Assembly: GCA_907163375.1 (NCBI GenBank)
Contig: CAJQUW010015338.1
Span: 2,501 to 66,500 of the forward strand
Length of the DNA: 64,000 bases
Direction: 5' to 3'
Source of the DNA: Prostheceraeus crozeri
Lineage: Eukaryota; Platyhelminthes; Polycladida; Euryleptidae
Made by a program: the position numbers and the translations under genes. Each line of letters starts with the position of its first letter. The stretch's first letter is position 1. Shown here piece after piece: positions 23,114-34,769 of this stretch. The notes under the pieces are model-generated. The model was not told the DNA's origin and ran no database searches. It saw only the letters and a program-made list of their open reading frames with translations.

Positions 23114-23575
23114 AAAGCCGTCGACACTCAGTTGGAGATAGTTCGAGATCAGCGCAGGCGGGAGGAAGATGCATACCGATTCGAAGTGGATTTGATGCCT
23201 GACTCCAGCAACCGTGGGGAGCTGACACGACGCAGCACCACTGACACTTCTCTCGATCTGGACCAACGGAACAATCTGTCCGACGACCAGCCCATGTTTC
23301 AACGAATGCAAGCATTCGAAGAGCGAACTGAGGCTATGATAGACAATCTCCGGTCAGCCTTGGGAGAGCAGCAGAGAAAGAAGGAGAAGAGTAGTGCCAC
23401 AAAACGGAAGGTCACCAAGAACATCGAGAAGCGATTGGCTAAGCTAGAAGCGAATACTGAACAATCATTGGCTAATGTCGAGTCTCTTTTGCGCACCATC
23501 TTAACTCAGAGGGGCCCTGGTGTCTCATCAGCGACCCGCATGGAAGATGTAGTCGAAGAGGAGGAAGATGTGTGA
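23114..23575 (+). CDS. Terminal coding exon: coiled-coil domain and acidic C terminus
   Basis: The acceptor TTCATTCCTGCAG ends at 23113 and the exon starts in phase 0 with KAVDTQLEIVRDQRRREEDA. It ends at TGA 23573-23575 after 153 residues. The middle holds a long heptad-type helix (about residues 70-138: FQRMQAFEERTEAMIDNLRS, a Lys/Glu-rich stretch, then IEKRLAKLEANTEQSLANVE), so the protein probably forms oligomers through a C-terminal coiled coil. The tail VVEEEEDV is acidic. Phase fits the exons at 14413-14668 and 14727-14750, giving one gene with an 8.4-kb intron filled with transposons. I do not recognise the family; ion-channel tails and cytoskeletal scaffolds both have this layout. 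Confidence 0.7.
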   Translation, partial: KAVDTQLEIVRDQRRREEDAYRFEVDLMPDSSNRGELTRRSTTDTSLDLDQRNNLSDDQPMFQRMQAFEERTEAMIDNLRSALGEQQRKKEKSSATKRKVTKNIEKRLAKLEANTEQSLANVESLLRTILTQRGPGVSSATRMEDVVEEEEDV

Positions 23576-24684
23576 GACTATCTGATTTGTAACAATCTGA
23601 GACATTTACAGCCGTCACAGAACCAATCCATAGAAATGGTTCTGTCAATCGATAGATGAGTGTAGAACCTCATAAGTCCTGAATGTCTCTCCTCTATTAT
23701 GTCGAGAAAGGTTCTTACCCTTGTTCACCTTCGAGATAGATTCGAGATTATGATCGCAGAATTTATGGCTATATTTTGTGACGGCTGATTTCTCATTGTA
23801 TTTTTATTACAACTCCGTGGTTGATTTTCATTGTTTCGGAATCGTTGACAATTCTGCAATCCATGTCTGAATGTTTTAGAATGACAATTCAATTAGGTCT
23901 CTTCTGCATTCTGTATGACTGCGAGTCAATTTGTAATCATCAGTGGGAAGTGCATCATGAACTGTGATCTCAAATCAATTGTGAATTGTATTTGAAACAA
24001 ATAATAACAGCAACTCTAGCACGACTGAGAACATATGATAAAGCTATAAGACGCCATGATATCTTCTTATGGTGCAGCTAGGTCGTGTCCACACTTTTTT
24101 GGTAAAATCACCGCCTGCGAACGGTGCTCTCTAAAACAAAAAGCGATTGAATTAAGCTCATGTTCAGATAGATGCCTTTTCCTATTTTTAGTTCATTAGT
24201 CACTTTCATATGAAATATTCTTAATTTAACAGCGAAGTGATTGACAAAGATTTTGCAATTCGATGGAAACAAGAATGTCTGTATTTCCGTTTTTTATCTT
24301 TAGTGGATTACAGGATCTTCGACCGGCAGGAGAACCTCCTTGGATTCACATCGGCATTTTTAGATGATTGCGGACATGTTTGATTATTGCTTGTCGTATT
24401 CTCTGCTCATTATTGCCAATTCTCCGTCCGCTTGCCATCAAGGTACGAGCTGGCTGCTGACTTGCCCATTTGTAGAACTCTATTGTAGATAGATATTCAT
24501 GTGACTTATTTTTTGATTGAAGTCAATCGTGATTGATGAAATTTCTTCTTTTATATACATTTCCACGATGAATTTGAGAATTATGAAAATATATGAATTG
24601 AATTGATTCACAGCTTTTTCATTTACCATTATCGCATTCAGGGGACTTGTCGGGCGGGGGTGGGGGTTCAAGTCTGAGGAAGCA
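23576..24684. other. 3' untranslated region and intergenic; one exon-like island
   Basis: The first part is presumably the 3' UTR of the coiled-coil gene. At about 24303-24463 lies a GC-richer island, open on both strands, with an acceptor-like TTATCTTTAG on the left and CAAG|GTACGAG on the right. Its strand and coding status are unclear. Confidence 0.35.
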
Positions 24685-25615
24685 ATGAATTCGCCACTAG
24701 CATACGACGCAGCGGCGGCTCACGATCCACAGAAGACATTGAAAATGACAGTGAGTTCACCAAATAGAAAAGACACTTGAGCATCTAAGTAATGAGGCTG
24801 TCTTCTTCAAACAAAAATTCAGGAGATGCAGGCTGTGTTCGCCCTACGAGTTCAAAAGTAGGTGCAGCATTATGGCCATGATGATGATGCGACTCAATCG
24901 AAAGGATAAGCCTACAGCCTACATGAATAAAGACCCAATGCTTTTGCAGCAATAAAAAGAGTTAGGATATACCTGAGTGGTAGGCAGGGTTGCCCTTGGT
25001 ATGGGGATTCTGCGCATATCCATGGGTATGGGGTGGATGGTTTTGCTGACGTCATCCCCACAGCTCCCACCCTGTGGGAACGAATCTTGCGACAGACTGG
25101 CGGATGTCAGCTACAGAATATCATCCTACAGTTCAGTCATATTTGCGGCAAATTCGTTGGCCACGCTTCGCGAATTCGCGCTCTATATGCCACATTTTAC
25201 TTATGACTTCTGTCTTATTTTCTTTGTAATCCGCCTCTACAGCCGAGGCTCTATTTTCTCCCTCACCTCCTCACCATTGCCCACATATGGCTAATCTATC
25301 TAAAAAATAAGCGCAGACTCACATTCTTTGATAACGATAAGACTTTAGAGAATCCGCTTACATAAATTTTCATAACATCTCTTGATTTTCAACAATTTAC
25401 AACAATAACGAATATTTGAATAATCACACTCTTTACCGCGACATTTATGGAAGATAAATACTTCTTTAGTTTTAGCTTTCGTGTATTAAAAAAGATCCCT
25501 TTTTAACAGATAAGACTGATGATACAATTTATCTTCATGTGAAGATATACGAACATTACTACTTACCAGCGGCGTCTTCTCCGTACCTGCGAGGCCTTCG
25601 GCGCATCCTAAATAA
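24685..25615 (+). CDS. Candidate small three-exon gene, 48 residues, function unknown
   Basis: Exon pieces 24685-24750, 24823-24857 and 25570-25615 join through GTGAGT/CAG and GTAGGT/CAG introns of 72 and 712 bases. The frame stays open and closes with TAA at 25613-25615. The reading is MNSPLAYDAAAAHDPQKTLK, MT, then EMQAVFALRVQN and GVFSVPARPSAHPK. The first exon could extend upstream to an acceptor at 24641 (open, Gly-rich), so the true start may be in an earlier exon. Its phase there does not fit the coiled-coil gene, which argues for a separate gene. The last exon also reads on the minus strand with splice-like ends, so strand is not certain. No family recognised. Confidence 0.4.
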
Positions 25616-26229
25616 TAATTTACCAACAATTATAAAAATGAAGTGTCATCATTCATTATGTTTCATTTCAATTCGATAGCTTCTCGTAGTAGCTGTCCGT
25701 CTCAAAATCGGGCGCTCAACCTCAGAGTGAACAGTTTTGCGCGTGCACGAATCACAGCTGTTTTCTTCTAACGATTAGACACACATGCTAGTTGTGTGTT
25801 CAGACGGAGCGAAAGCGAGTTGTGTGCGTGTGAGATAGCAAGCGCACGCGCCCGCACTAATGCTTTCTCGATAGACATAATGCTTTGCCTTCTCCAATTT
25901 TCACAATGAAATTCTCCGTTATTCTTGATCTAGGCTCGGTACTTAAATATAGAAAGGGAAACGCAATCCATTTGTTCCAGTCCTTCGTTTATCGTCGGAG
26001 AGGTCACTACCTCAACAATAGCAGCAGACTGACGTTCAGAAAAGACTGTGATCAGATGATGAGCGTTCGCCAATGAATGCAGAGTAATGCATCTGACTCG
26101 AACACCCAGATTCTGTAGAATTCCATAATTTGTTTTTTGCGTGATTGATGTGACGCTATGTTTAGTACTATAGATATGCTCATAATCACGCCTTTCGTCC
26201 GAAAGGAATATACTGAAAAGATGACAGTC
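25616..26229. other. Intergenic; GC-rich island with NRF1-like site
   Basis: Between about 25700 and 25870 the sequence is unusually rich in CG dinucleotides, including AGCGCACGCGCC near 25840, close to the NRF1 core GCGCATGCGC. It could be a promoter of either strand. No gene is seen. Confidence 0.35.
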
Positions 26230-26560
26230 GTCAAGCAAGGTAGGCCAACACCTGATTTAAAAATTGAAAGTACTCACAGAGAAAGAAATAGGAGATACAC
26301 AAGACATTTTAATGCATCAAAGTTCAAACACATGAGTGGCTGACCAGCCGTGAGAAGCGCAAGAAACTGTTTCCCTTCCTCCTTTTTTCTCGAGAAAATG
26401 TGGTCTGGACAGAGAGGGGATATAGTAATCTCAGCTCCTTTAGTAAGGCGGTTAGGCGACATGTGCAATTAACTTCTCATGTACACATTGACTTGGCATT
26501 AAAAAATGCTCGGGAAATTGTTATTAAAAATTTATCTTTTATGAAAATTAATGTTATAAC
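26230..26560 (+). mobile_element. hAT transposase remnant (ZMYM1-like, TTF-type zinc-finger region)
   Basis: The phrases RYTRHFNASKFKHMS and, in the next frame, HEWLTSREKRKKLFPFLLFS and WTERGYSNLSSFSKAVRRH match the TTF-type domain near the N terminus of ZMYM1-like hAT transposases. There the pattern runs W-L, a basic stretch, LF and then GF-DL-KH. A frameshift near 26326 separates the halves and the usual cysteines are mutated, so it is dead. No ends were found. Confidence 0.6.
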
Positions 26561-27247
26561 AGAAAATATGTCTGGTATAGAAATAGTATTCCAATGCCGA
26601 GCGAAGGCCTGGTCTGGGAGCACGCGACGCCACTGCTACACTAATTCGTTGCTACAACATTCACTATTTCGCCGGTTGGTGAAAAATCAGCTCAAATTAG
26701 CTTAACAAACATCTATCAATTAGTTATAGCAACTCACTCGCCACCTACTGCTTTTGGATTTTAGACGCACTTCTAAAAATGATAAAGGCGACTTTACCTA
26801 GCGATGATTTCGTAACAAAACTGAACAAACATAGATTTAGCCACAAAATCGCTAACTCACCAGATAATCTCTTGATATTAGCGAGCGACGTTCCCACAGC
26901 TCCCATGGCACTTCTATGGGGATTGTCTTGATTTTTGATATTCACTGAGCATTCAAAACTGACATTTCATCACAATAAATTCTGACTTTGAATTGTCAAA
27001 CAGCTTGCCATCTCGCCGCTTAAATTCTATAAAATATCTGTGCTCATTTTACATCCGAGACACATTGACAATGACTTTGAATGACTAAAAAAACTTTCAT
27101 TTATCAAGGACGTCTGAAGGGGAAGAACGCTATACAAGCTGGTTGTAGGTCAGAACTGAATGGAGGCTGATGATTCGCACGCCGCTATATTGCCGGTATT
27201 ATCGCCGGCAAATCATGCAGTATATGCCGGTAAATCAATTACACAGT
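26561..27247. other. Non-coding, nothing recognised
   Basis: AT-rich sequence following the hAT remnant. No repeat or gene seen. Confidence 0.5.
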
Positions 27248-27687
27248 AGGTGACATGCCACGCTCAATTACGCGTAAACTACGCGTAATTACACATGACC
27301 CCAAACATCCGTGGCTATGCGTAACATTGCTGCAACATCTGTTATATAAGTTAGTATAGTTGGCAGTCCTGTTATATAGACTTTGCGTCTCATGTGTCTG
27401 CATGTATCAGAGGCGAAACAATGTGATAGGACCTCAATTTCATGCTCAGGGAAGACAGAACATGCTTAGCGGTTCATCCGTGGTTAAAGCGGCAACAAAA
27501 CCGTAGACGACGCGCAAACTATAAACGCTCGCCCGCGCGTATTCATAAACATTCCCCATGTTTTAACAATATCAGATCAAGTGATTTCTGACTCTTAGTG
27601 CAGCGCGCATGCACACGGGTAGAAGAATAGAATGTCTTTAACCACGGATGTTTCGGGTGGTCCGTAATTACGCGTGGCATGTCACCT
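27248..27687. mobile_element. MITE, 440 bp, with AGGTGACATGCCACGC ends
   Basis: AGGTGACATGCCACGC at 27248 pairs with its exact complement ending at 27687. The similarity extends inward through CAATTACGCGTA on the left, read as CGTAATTACG on the right, and through AAACATCCGTGG on both sides. The flanks read AGT at both ends (27245-27247 and 27688-27690), or TA if one base is taken from the repeat. No coding capacity. Superfamily uncertain. Confidence 0.75.
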
Positions 27688-27720
27688 AGTGCATGTGGAT
27701 CAAATCACTTTGATTCATAA

Positions 27721-28468
27721 TAGTCCGGGAGCTAGCGTGAAGTTGTGCAGGGAACGAGGTAGTACATAAAACTTTCACATAGCATAGTACACCTCTAACC
27801 TACTGCAAAACTTCGCGTCTGCCGGATCAGATCATTTGCTTTTAAGAAATAGAGAGGATAACACAATCCTATGTATTTTCAGTGGTAAAATTGTGACATT
27901 TATGGTGTTGACTCCATTTTTTCGAATTTTTGCTCATAAAAGTTACACAAATTGGTATTTTGTTGAACTGGTTATTATAGAAATCATCTACAGATCATGA
28001 TCTTTCAAATGAGCTGTCATTTTGTGACAGAGGATGAAGTAAAGTGTACAAACAGACACTTTTCGTTGGTGTAACTGCAAATTTTAACATGGAAATTTCA
28101 GGAAAATGATTGATTTACTCTAATAAATAGTGTCTGTTTGTACACTTTACTTCATCCTCTGTCACCAAATGACAGCTCATTTGAAAGATCATGATCTGTA
28201 GATGATTTCTATAATAACCAGTTCAACAAAATACCAATTTGTGTAACTTTTATGAGCAAAAATTCGAAAAAATGGAGTCAACACCTTAAATATCACAATT
28301 TTACCACTGGAAATACATAGGATTGTGTTATCCTCTCTATTTCTTAAAAGCAAATGATCTGATCCGGCAGACGCGAAGTTTTGCAGTAGGTTAGAGGTGT
28401 ACTATGCTATGTGAAAGTTTTATGTACTACCTCGTTCCCTGCACAACTTCACGCTAGCTCCCAGACTA
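27721..28468. mobile_element. Foldback element: two 339-base inverted arms around a 70-base spacer
   Basis: Arms 27721-28059 and 28130-28468 are of exactly equal length and nearly identical, with only a handful of differences. The spacer is 28060-28129. The left end is TAGTCCGGGAGCTAGCGTG and the right end, inverted, is TAGTCTGGGAGCTAGCGTG. TAA flanks both sides (27718-27720 and 28469-28471), consistent with a 3-bp duplication as in PIF/Harbinger relatives, although TA cannot be excluded. No protein is encoded. A transcript would fold into a long hairpin. Confidence 0.9.
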
Positions 28469-28471
28469 TAA

Positions 28472-29872
28472 TGATTATGTGATGTTTGCGTGATAAATGT
28501 GATCAATCATTAACCTATATTTGAAACTTATCACGAAAAGAGGTCCTGATAAAAATCTCTTTTCCATCTTGCGCATAAAGCAGATAATTATGCATGGGTC
28601 ATTCCACAGAAAGCTTGAAATTTTGTGTCCTAATTTCAACTAGGCCTACACAGGATTATCAAAAAAAAGAGGATGTCTGTAATTTAACAAGATTTCAGGC
28701 GCGCACGAAGCTCTGAACTCTTTTCAATGTATGGAAGCACATCAAACTGCTCAGTAAATCCGATGCATAAGAAAACCTTAGTGATTTGTAGGTAGGGTGA
28801 TATTATAAGATATGCTGAAAAAGTTTTAGCAAGCGCTCATCTGCAGTTGTAGCAAATAGCAAAGCGGTCTACATGAATTCATCTTGTCCCTAAGATTTTG
28901 TGGTACAAGCAGGCTAAAGAGGTTCGACTCCTCTTTTTGTGTCATATTTGGCACCAAATACGATCTTGCTTGAATTCGAGGAATGTAGAGCCACAGTCAT
29001 CCATTTAAGTTGAAATTCATCTTCTATCCTGCAACACGCATTTCAATATTTCTTCATAGTACTCCTAATCCGTGTTGCGACGGATGACATCACATATAGC
29101 TTCAATTTTTAATTCTGAAAAACTAAAAACTAAGTTTTAAAAAAATAAAATTTTAAAAACTAAATTTTAACTAAAATCGATTTTCTAAAAGCGATTGTCT
29201 GTGGTGTAAGAATCATTGGCAAGGACATGGTCAGTGATGGTGCTACGAAAAGCTTCAATCATTGCACCACCCTCTACACCCCTGACAGGTCATCCGAAAA
29301 CTTCAATCTCTTTTGTGATTTCATTTTTTCTGTCTTTCCTATTTGTATGTATAACTCCTATGTTCTACGCCTGCGGCGTGTTCTGATTGGACGAGGATCG
29401 GTGCTCAAAGATAGATCGCCCTGATTCAGATGCAATGCAAAACTTACAGTCACACTTGCAACGAAAGGAAAGCTATGAAAAACAGAAGGTACCTGAAGTT
29501 AGTTTAAGAAGTTGAAAACCTGCACGAAGATCCCTAAAATTAAGTCTCAATCGTTGATGAGGAACCTACATAAAAGTAATAGTCGAATAGTCAAAACAGA
29601 CACTGTAGATTGATTTCACAGTGATCGATGACCTTAGATCGAAATTTCTTTTGACTCGTTCGTAGATCGGTAGTAAAACAGACAGCATCTCGATTTGCTG
29701 AAGGAAACTTGTCAAGAAGTTTATGAACTCTCAGTTTGAAATTCCACCAGTGAGTGATGTCCATGCTCCATCTGATTGCGAAGAATGACAGTGCTACAAT
29801 TGTTGTTCATGAAGAAATTTATATCCAGGTTGACAATCTGACCACATATGAAGCAATTTGGCCGGAACTGCT
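28472..29872. other. Non-coding, nothing recognised
   Basis: An A-rich low-complexity patch with repeated AACTAAA/TTTTAAAA words lies at about 29118-29180. The open stretch 29754-30029 overlaps the next MITE and is not a gene. Confidence 0.5.
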
Positions 29873-30112
29873 CACTGTAAACTCCAGGGCACGAAATTTA
29901 GGCATCAATTCTAGCCAACACAAGGCACGAGTAGGCACGAAGTTCATAGTGCCGAGTTCGTGCCCATTTATTTTTCTTTCGATTTCATTGGATAAACAAA
30001 TATTTGGTTTAATGATTATTAGTGCCTAGTGGCGCCTACTGGTGCCTCGAGGCACTAGAAAGGTACTAACTTTCGGCTTCGTGCCAAAGTTAGTGCCCTA
30101 CAGTTTACAGTG
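29873..30112. mobile_element. MITE, 240 bp, with CACTGTAAACT ends
   Basis: CACTGTAAACTCCAGGGCAC on the left pairs with the inverted right end CACTGTAAACTGTAGGGCAC. GGCACGA-type words recur inside both halves (GGCACGAGTAGGCACGAAG, GTGCCTCGAGGCAC), giving further foldback potential. No clear target duplication was found. A matching end occurs alone at about 20668. Confidence 0.7.
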
Positions 30113-31779
30113 TACATTTGGCTAATTACAAACAAATAATATTAATTGGTACGCGCTCTGTGACGGCCGGACAACCATTGAAGAGCCATTTGAATACAGG
30201 TTCATTCGCCTGAGTTCGGCTGTGTTGTAGAAGTAATACATAAGTTGATAAGGTGCTGGAAAGGGAATTGGGGTGAAAACCATTGTGTTATAATCCAATC
30301 ATCAAAGGCAGCTACCGGATCGTATCATGCTTTAAGTTCTACTGAAATTGAAATATTTGATGTCAGTTATTCTGCATGAAGAAAAATAGAATACAAATTA
30401 GGTGTCTAATCCTGTGAAGTATGGGAATTTTGTGAGGATACCCACAGGTTTTTTTGGTGGGGATGCGGTGGGGTGGGGACTCAAATCCCACGGCAACCCT
30501 GGATAGGCCTATTGTTGACAAAACTGTTGAACTTCAGAAGGTCCTGCTGTGAACAATCCTAGCGGCATTCTAGCAACTTGGAATATCGGTAAACCAGCGG
30601 ACAGAACTGAATGCTAAAAGACACCTCAGCAATCTGGAAATTGCAATGCACATGTTGGAGTGAAACTAGTATATGCCTATAAAATTCCTGCATTGAAGAA
30701 ATGCCTTAAGAAATCAACAATTTGGTAAAGGTTGGGACTTCAATTCATCCATAGAATGCGTTTTTGTGATACAGTAGCTCTTTTGCCACTTCTTCACAGA
30801 TAGACAGCAAATACATAGTGCTAACAATTAAAATCATCCGATTGATTGCTGTAACTATCTGGCCTTCATTATTGAAGTAAAATGAGAAGAAAGTAGCTGA
30901 CTAGACCTACAGGTGAGATGAATTTTAGCTGAAAAATTTTGTAAGAAAAGTCACGAGTGAGATTTGTCAAATAGAAGCATTCGTCACATGCCCAATGACG
31001 ATCATTTGTAATAATCATACAGTTCACAATTTCATCTTACTCGCACGATCATATGCCAATTCAAAAGCCAAAATACACGTACATGCATGTGGTGTGTAGG
31101 CCTACATGCACCAATTTGCAAATCAGAACTGCGATGATTTTTTTAAAACTCAGCTGTGTTAAAGAGTTTTGAGTTAGACGTTGTAAACAGTAGCTAGATA
31201 GTGGTTATGCGCGCTGACAATTCCTTCGACAGATTGTCTTCCTGTTGCATCAGCCCTGCTAGCAATATCATGATTTACTGATCAGAATAGGATCAACGAA
31301 GAAACAGAAAAGTAAATTGAATTTAAAGACAGCCCTATGTGAAAATCTTTGTAAAGTTGGTTCAGTAAGGCAATTTCTGATATTAGTAATTTCGCTTTGC
31401 ATTTGGTTTGATGATAAGTGAGATGAAAAGATGTTGAATGATTAATAAAAATAAGTAATCAATGAATTTTTGCAGGGGTGAAGCAAGCAGAAGAAAGGTT
31501 GAGAATAATTCCACAACATGTTCTCATCCGGTAATTTCTTCTACTAATAGTGTATAGAATTTAATCGTACTACTTATCAACTGTTCATGAGTAACTCTAC
31601 TTTTCTGAGCTGACTACAGGAAGAGGTGTAGTGAGAGCTTGTGAATTTATGGGTGCTGACTGACACAGCGCATTTATGACTTCGCTGGCGGGGCTAGAAC
31701 CTTGTGCAACACCCATTGCCAAAAAGCAGTATTATATCATATTGATTAGTAGCATCCATAAAAGCGGATTTTCTGATAA
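30113..31779. other. Non-coding; G-rich patch resembling a hAT end
   Basis: At about 30440-30503 a GGTGGGGATGCGGTGGGGTGG patch (in two overlapping runs of G and T) ends in CGGCAACCCTG, reminiscent of a hAT terminus. A related end, CAGGGTTGCC, stands at 24984. No partner with a target duplication was found. Confidence 0.4.
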
Positions 31780-32600
31780 TAATAATCAAGTTTATTCGTC
31801 TCACAAATACAAATATTCAGTGAGCACAAGCGGTAGATGGTGATAAGTGAAATATTACATGTACTGAAAGAAAGATGAAAAAGATCACACGCTGCACTTT
31901 ACAAACGATGTAGAAAGCCTAGAGGTTCTGGCATTAGGGTGCTGAAACATCCTGGTAGATCGAGTCCGCTTTTCGAGTCTTATCTTAAAAAGCTCACGGC
32001 GTGGGTGGTCTTCTTGCTTTTCGACGCGTCGAATTAGTTTGCGACACATGCGGTCGGAAGCCTCACAGATGTTGGTAAAATTCTTTTGTCCAATGATGCG
32101 GAAGCATATTTTCTCAAGACGTATAGGTTTGCCCATTAAACTGTCTGGTAGGTTACAGAAGCACGCGGGTACGCATAGATGACCACGCTTCGAATGAGTG
32201 TGGCATACGTGCGAAACATGAGGCTTTGGTGACAAGCAGATCTTCTCAGATTCCTCAGAACGAATATCCGTTTTGAGGCTTTGGAGATTGCACTATCGAT
32301 GTGAGAATTCCACTTCATGTTCGCACTTCGAATGTCATACCTAGTAATTTAACCTCCTACTTCACAGGAATCGAATTGTAATCGGTGTCAGTAATGGCAT
32401 TGAAAGCCAGGCTGTTCTTGGTAACAATGTCTATTACGCAGCACTTGGATGGATTTGCAGCAAGGTTGTTGGCCTTGGACCATTCCACAAGGCCATCCCA
32501 CTCGTCTTGCAGTCTGTCGTCGGTGGAGTCGCGAATGAAGTGTAAAAAAGTAACATCGTCCGCATACTTTATCATTGCAGTGTTCTTCGTGCTCAAATAT
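31780..32600 (-). mobile_element. 5'-truncated LINE, reverse transcriptase from the YADD box onward
   Basis: Reading the minus strand from about 32596: KYADDVTFLHF is RT motif C (YADD). It is followed by EWDGLVEWSKANNLAANPSK, then WNSHIDSAISKASKRIFVLR, RTYATLIRSVVIYAYP and CNLPDSLMGKPIRLEKICFR. This order is that of CR1/L2/Jockey-type non-LTR elements. Two frameshifts split it (near 32345 and near 32180). The stop is at about 31885. An AATAAA and an ATT-type simple tail (TTGATTATTATTATC) mark the 3' end near 31780. Confidence 0.85.
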
Positions 32601-33881
32601 TCTTAACGAAATCAAATGATTTGTTTGAATTTGAAAAGTCTACCCACTCATCAGTGTTAAAAAACGCTATTTAGTTAGACTTGAGAACGCTATTTAGTGT
32701 GTGTTTCAAACGTGTGGGATCTTTATTATAACAAAAATTGAAATAGTAATTGTACATATGTACAATTATATCGCTTTGCGGACCGTGGCTTGCATATGTT
32801 CATGGAAAGTTCGGATGCCAGTTTCTATCAGTGTTCAAAATTTACATGGTAGGTTCTCATCACGCAATGGACAATGATGGTGAGAAAACATAGTTCTTGT
32901 ATGAAATCTTCAGTCGACAAAATTCGTCCTATTGAATTTAAATTTCTGATGAATAATGGCTGGAAATAAAGTTCTTTCAAATTCTGAATGAAGGATGAAA
33001 TTTCAAATTCTCGGATTCATCTTATAACAAAGGCATTCATGTTTTTCGAATTTACACTACATGTAATCCCATATTCATTACCTCATGAAGATATTTCCGG
33101 TTTTTTTATAAACGTAATACTTGTAAACAAAAATAAAGACATTTTGGCATCAAGATGTTTTTCTTTGTTTATAAATTAAATCCGGGAAAAATAAACAGCT
33201 TCACCTTGTAGGCTGCAAAGTTGCAAAAACTTTAAAAGTTCAAATTACTTTGCTAGATTTACGGGCAGTAGGCCTATATCAAGTCTACACAAAGCTTTCT
33301 GTAACTTTTTAGAAAAGATGAAGAAAACTAAAAAAATGAGTTCTGCAAAATAGTAATCCGCATTATGTGATGTTATATCCTCAGATAAACCTATTCATTA
33401 AGATGCTGTATGTCATTTCGTTAAACTAGACATGGCATGTAGACGAACAATGTTCTAAAGCATGTGCGGTATGTAAGCTACCGAAGGAGAACTGCATCCA
33501 CAGCTTCTGAATTCAAGCCACTTACTCTTTGATTCAAGCTGCTCAGTCTTGTGACCAAGTGATGAATTAAATGATAATTTAGTGTGTATCATAACAAATT
33601 CAATTGTTTTATGAAAAGGAGAGACTGCCTCTTCAGCTGTCATCACTGCTAAATCGTATTGATTGTGACGCATGTAGACTTCTTAGTAGTTTATGAGTAG
33701 TAGGCTACATGCATATACCTGGTTTTCCGGGGTTTTAAGGGGAAAACAGCATGATCCCCTACATGTGAAATGAATTGGTTAGCAGTAGCTCTGTCGGAGA
33801 TATGGTTATGAGTTCCAATGCAAGGATTTTGTTTGGTCAATCTGCCCAGTCCGGTTACAAGAATTATTATTCCCATTTTTC
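32601..33881. other. Non-coding, nothing recognised
   Basis: Includes a perfect small palindrome ATTGTACATATGTACAAT at about 32751. No gene seen. Confidence 0.5.
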
Positions 33882-34131
33882 ATGACAAACCTGAATTATC
33901 GTGCCATCATCACTGACATAGATATGACATGTGCAGTCACTATCTTTCCGACCGAAATCGACAGCTATATAGAAACACTTGAGCGGGAAATGGAGTCCAG
34001 AGCAGCAACAATTCAGCTCAATCTGCCAAACCCCAAACTAACAGATGCCCGGCACCACCCGGAGATTTCGTAATCCCTGATGATGTTACAGAGGATGCAG
34101 GCATACCGGGACACTCCAGTAAGCCGACATG
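33882..34131 (+). pseudogene. Coding-like fragment of unknown origin
   Basis: One frame reads PTEIDSYIETLEREMESRAA then TIQLNLPNPKLTDARHHPEI. After a stop, another frame continues with VIPDDVTEDAGIPGHSSKPT and stops. The change of frame in the middle of similarly biased text suggests a decayed coding fragment or an exon boundary I cannot place. Family not recognised. Confidence 0.3.
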
Positions 34132-34769
34132 AGACATAGCTGCTCTTATGGGAAGTCTCCCATCAAGCTCCCTCTACCTTGGTTCGTCTGCACGTGTGCA
34201 ATGCTGACTTCCAACAGAAACAACCCTGTCAGCTATCCTCCACATTATCAGGGGTGTGCTCACTAGCTCTGACTCTGACGTCTCATGGACACATTGGCAG
34301 GCACAGGCAGTGATGTAACGATGATCGAGTGCCACTCCCCGCGCAAATTTTGTAAGGGCCCCCGTACTTTGCATTGTAAAATAGGCCTACCGGTGCTCTA
34401 CCATATATAATTACCATCATTACAGGTGCGTATACAGTTTATAACTATTAGTTACAGGTGTACACGTGTAAACATTAATCAATAAGTCATAAGAAGTTCA
34501 TGCCAAAGAAATGTTTTGACATCAATTGATATTTGCACGGTAATAGAAATTGCACATGATTGCAAGACAGAAGCTAAATCATTTGTAGGCCTGCGTGTCA
34601 AAAATTTGATTGCATCATTGCAGAAGACTTCGATTATATGAAGAATCAGCGGGTGGGTTATACAAACTGAGATGTGACTTTACATCATATCATATGTTCA
34701 AAATTCAGTCTCATACCATGTTGAACGAGTGAGATAAACTGTAGATTAAATTTGTCACGGCGAGAGGCA
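34132..34769. other. Non-coding; possible 3' flank of the hAT remnant
   Basis: GGGCCCCCGTACTTTGC at about 34348 could belong to a hAT end, but no partner was found. Confidence 0.35.

Noticed and set aside
25567-25607. Minus-strand exon reading MRRRPRRYGEDAA
   Set aside because: Splice-like ends exist, but the plus-strand reading joins in frame to two upstream exon pieces and ends in a stop, so the plus model was preferred.
24984-30503. CAGGGTTGCC and GGCAACCCTG as ends of one 5.5-kb hAT element
   Set aside because: The 8-base flanks (GTGGTAGG and GATAGGCC) do not match and the sequence inside the ends differs; more likely two unrelated remnants.
32751-32768. ATTGTACATATGTACAAT palindrome as an operator-like site
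   Set aside because: Single short palindrome in AT-rich DNA with no gene next to it; chance is sufficient.
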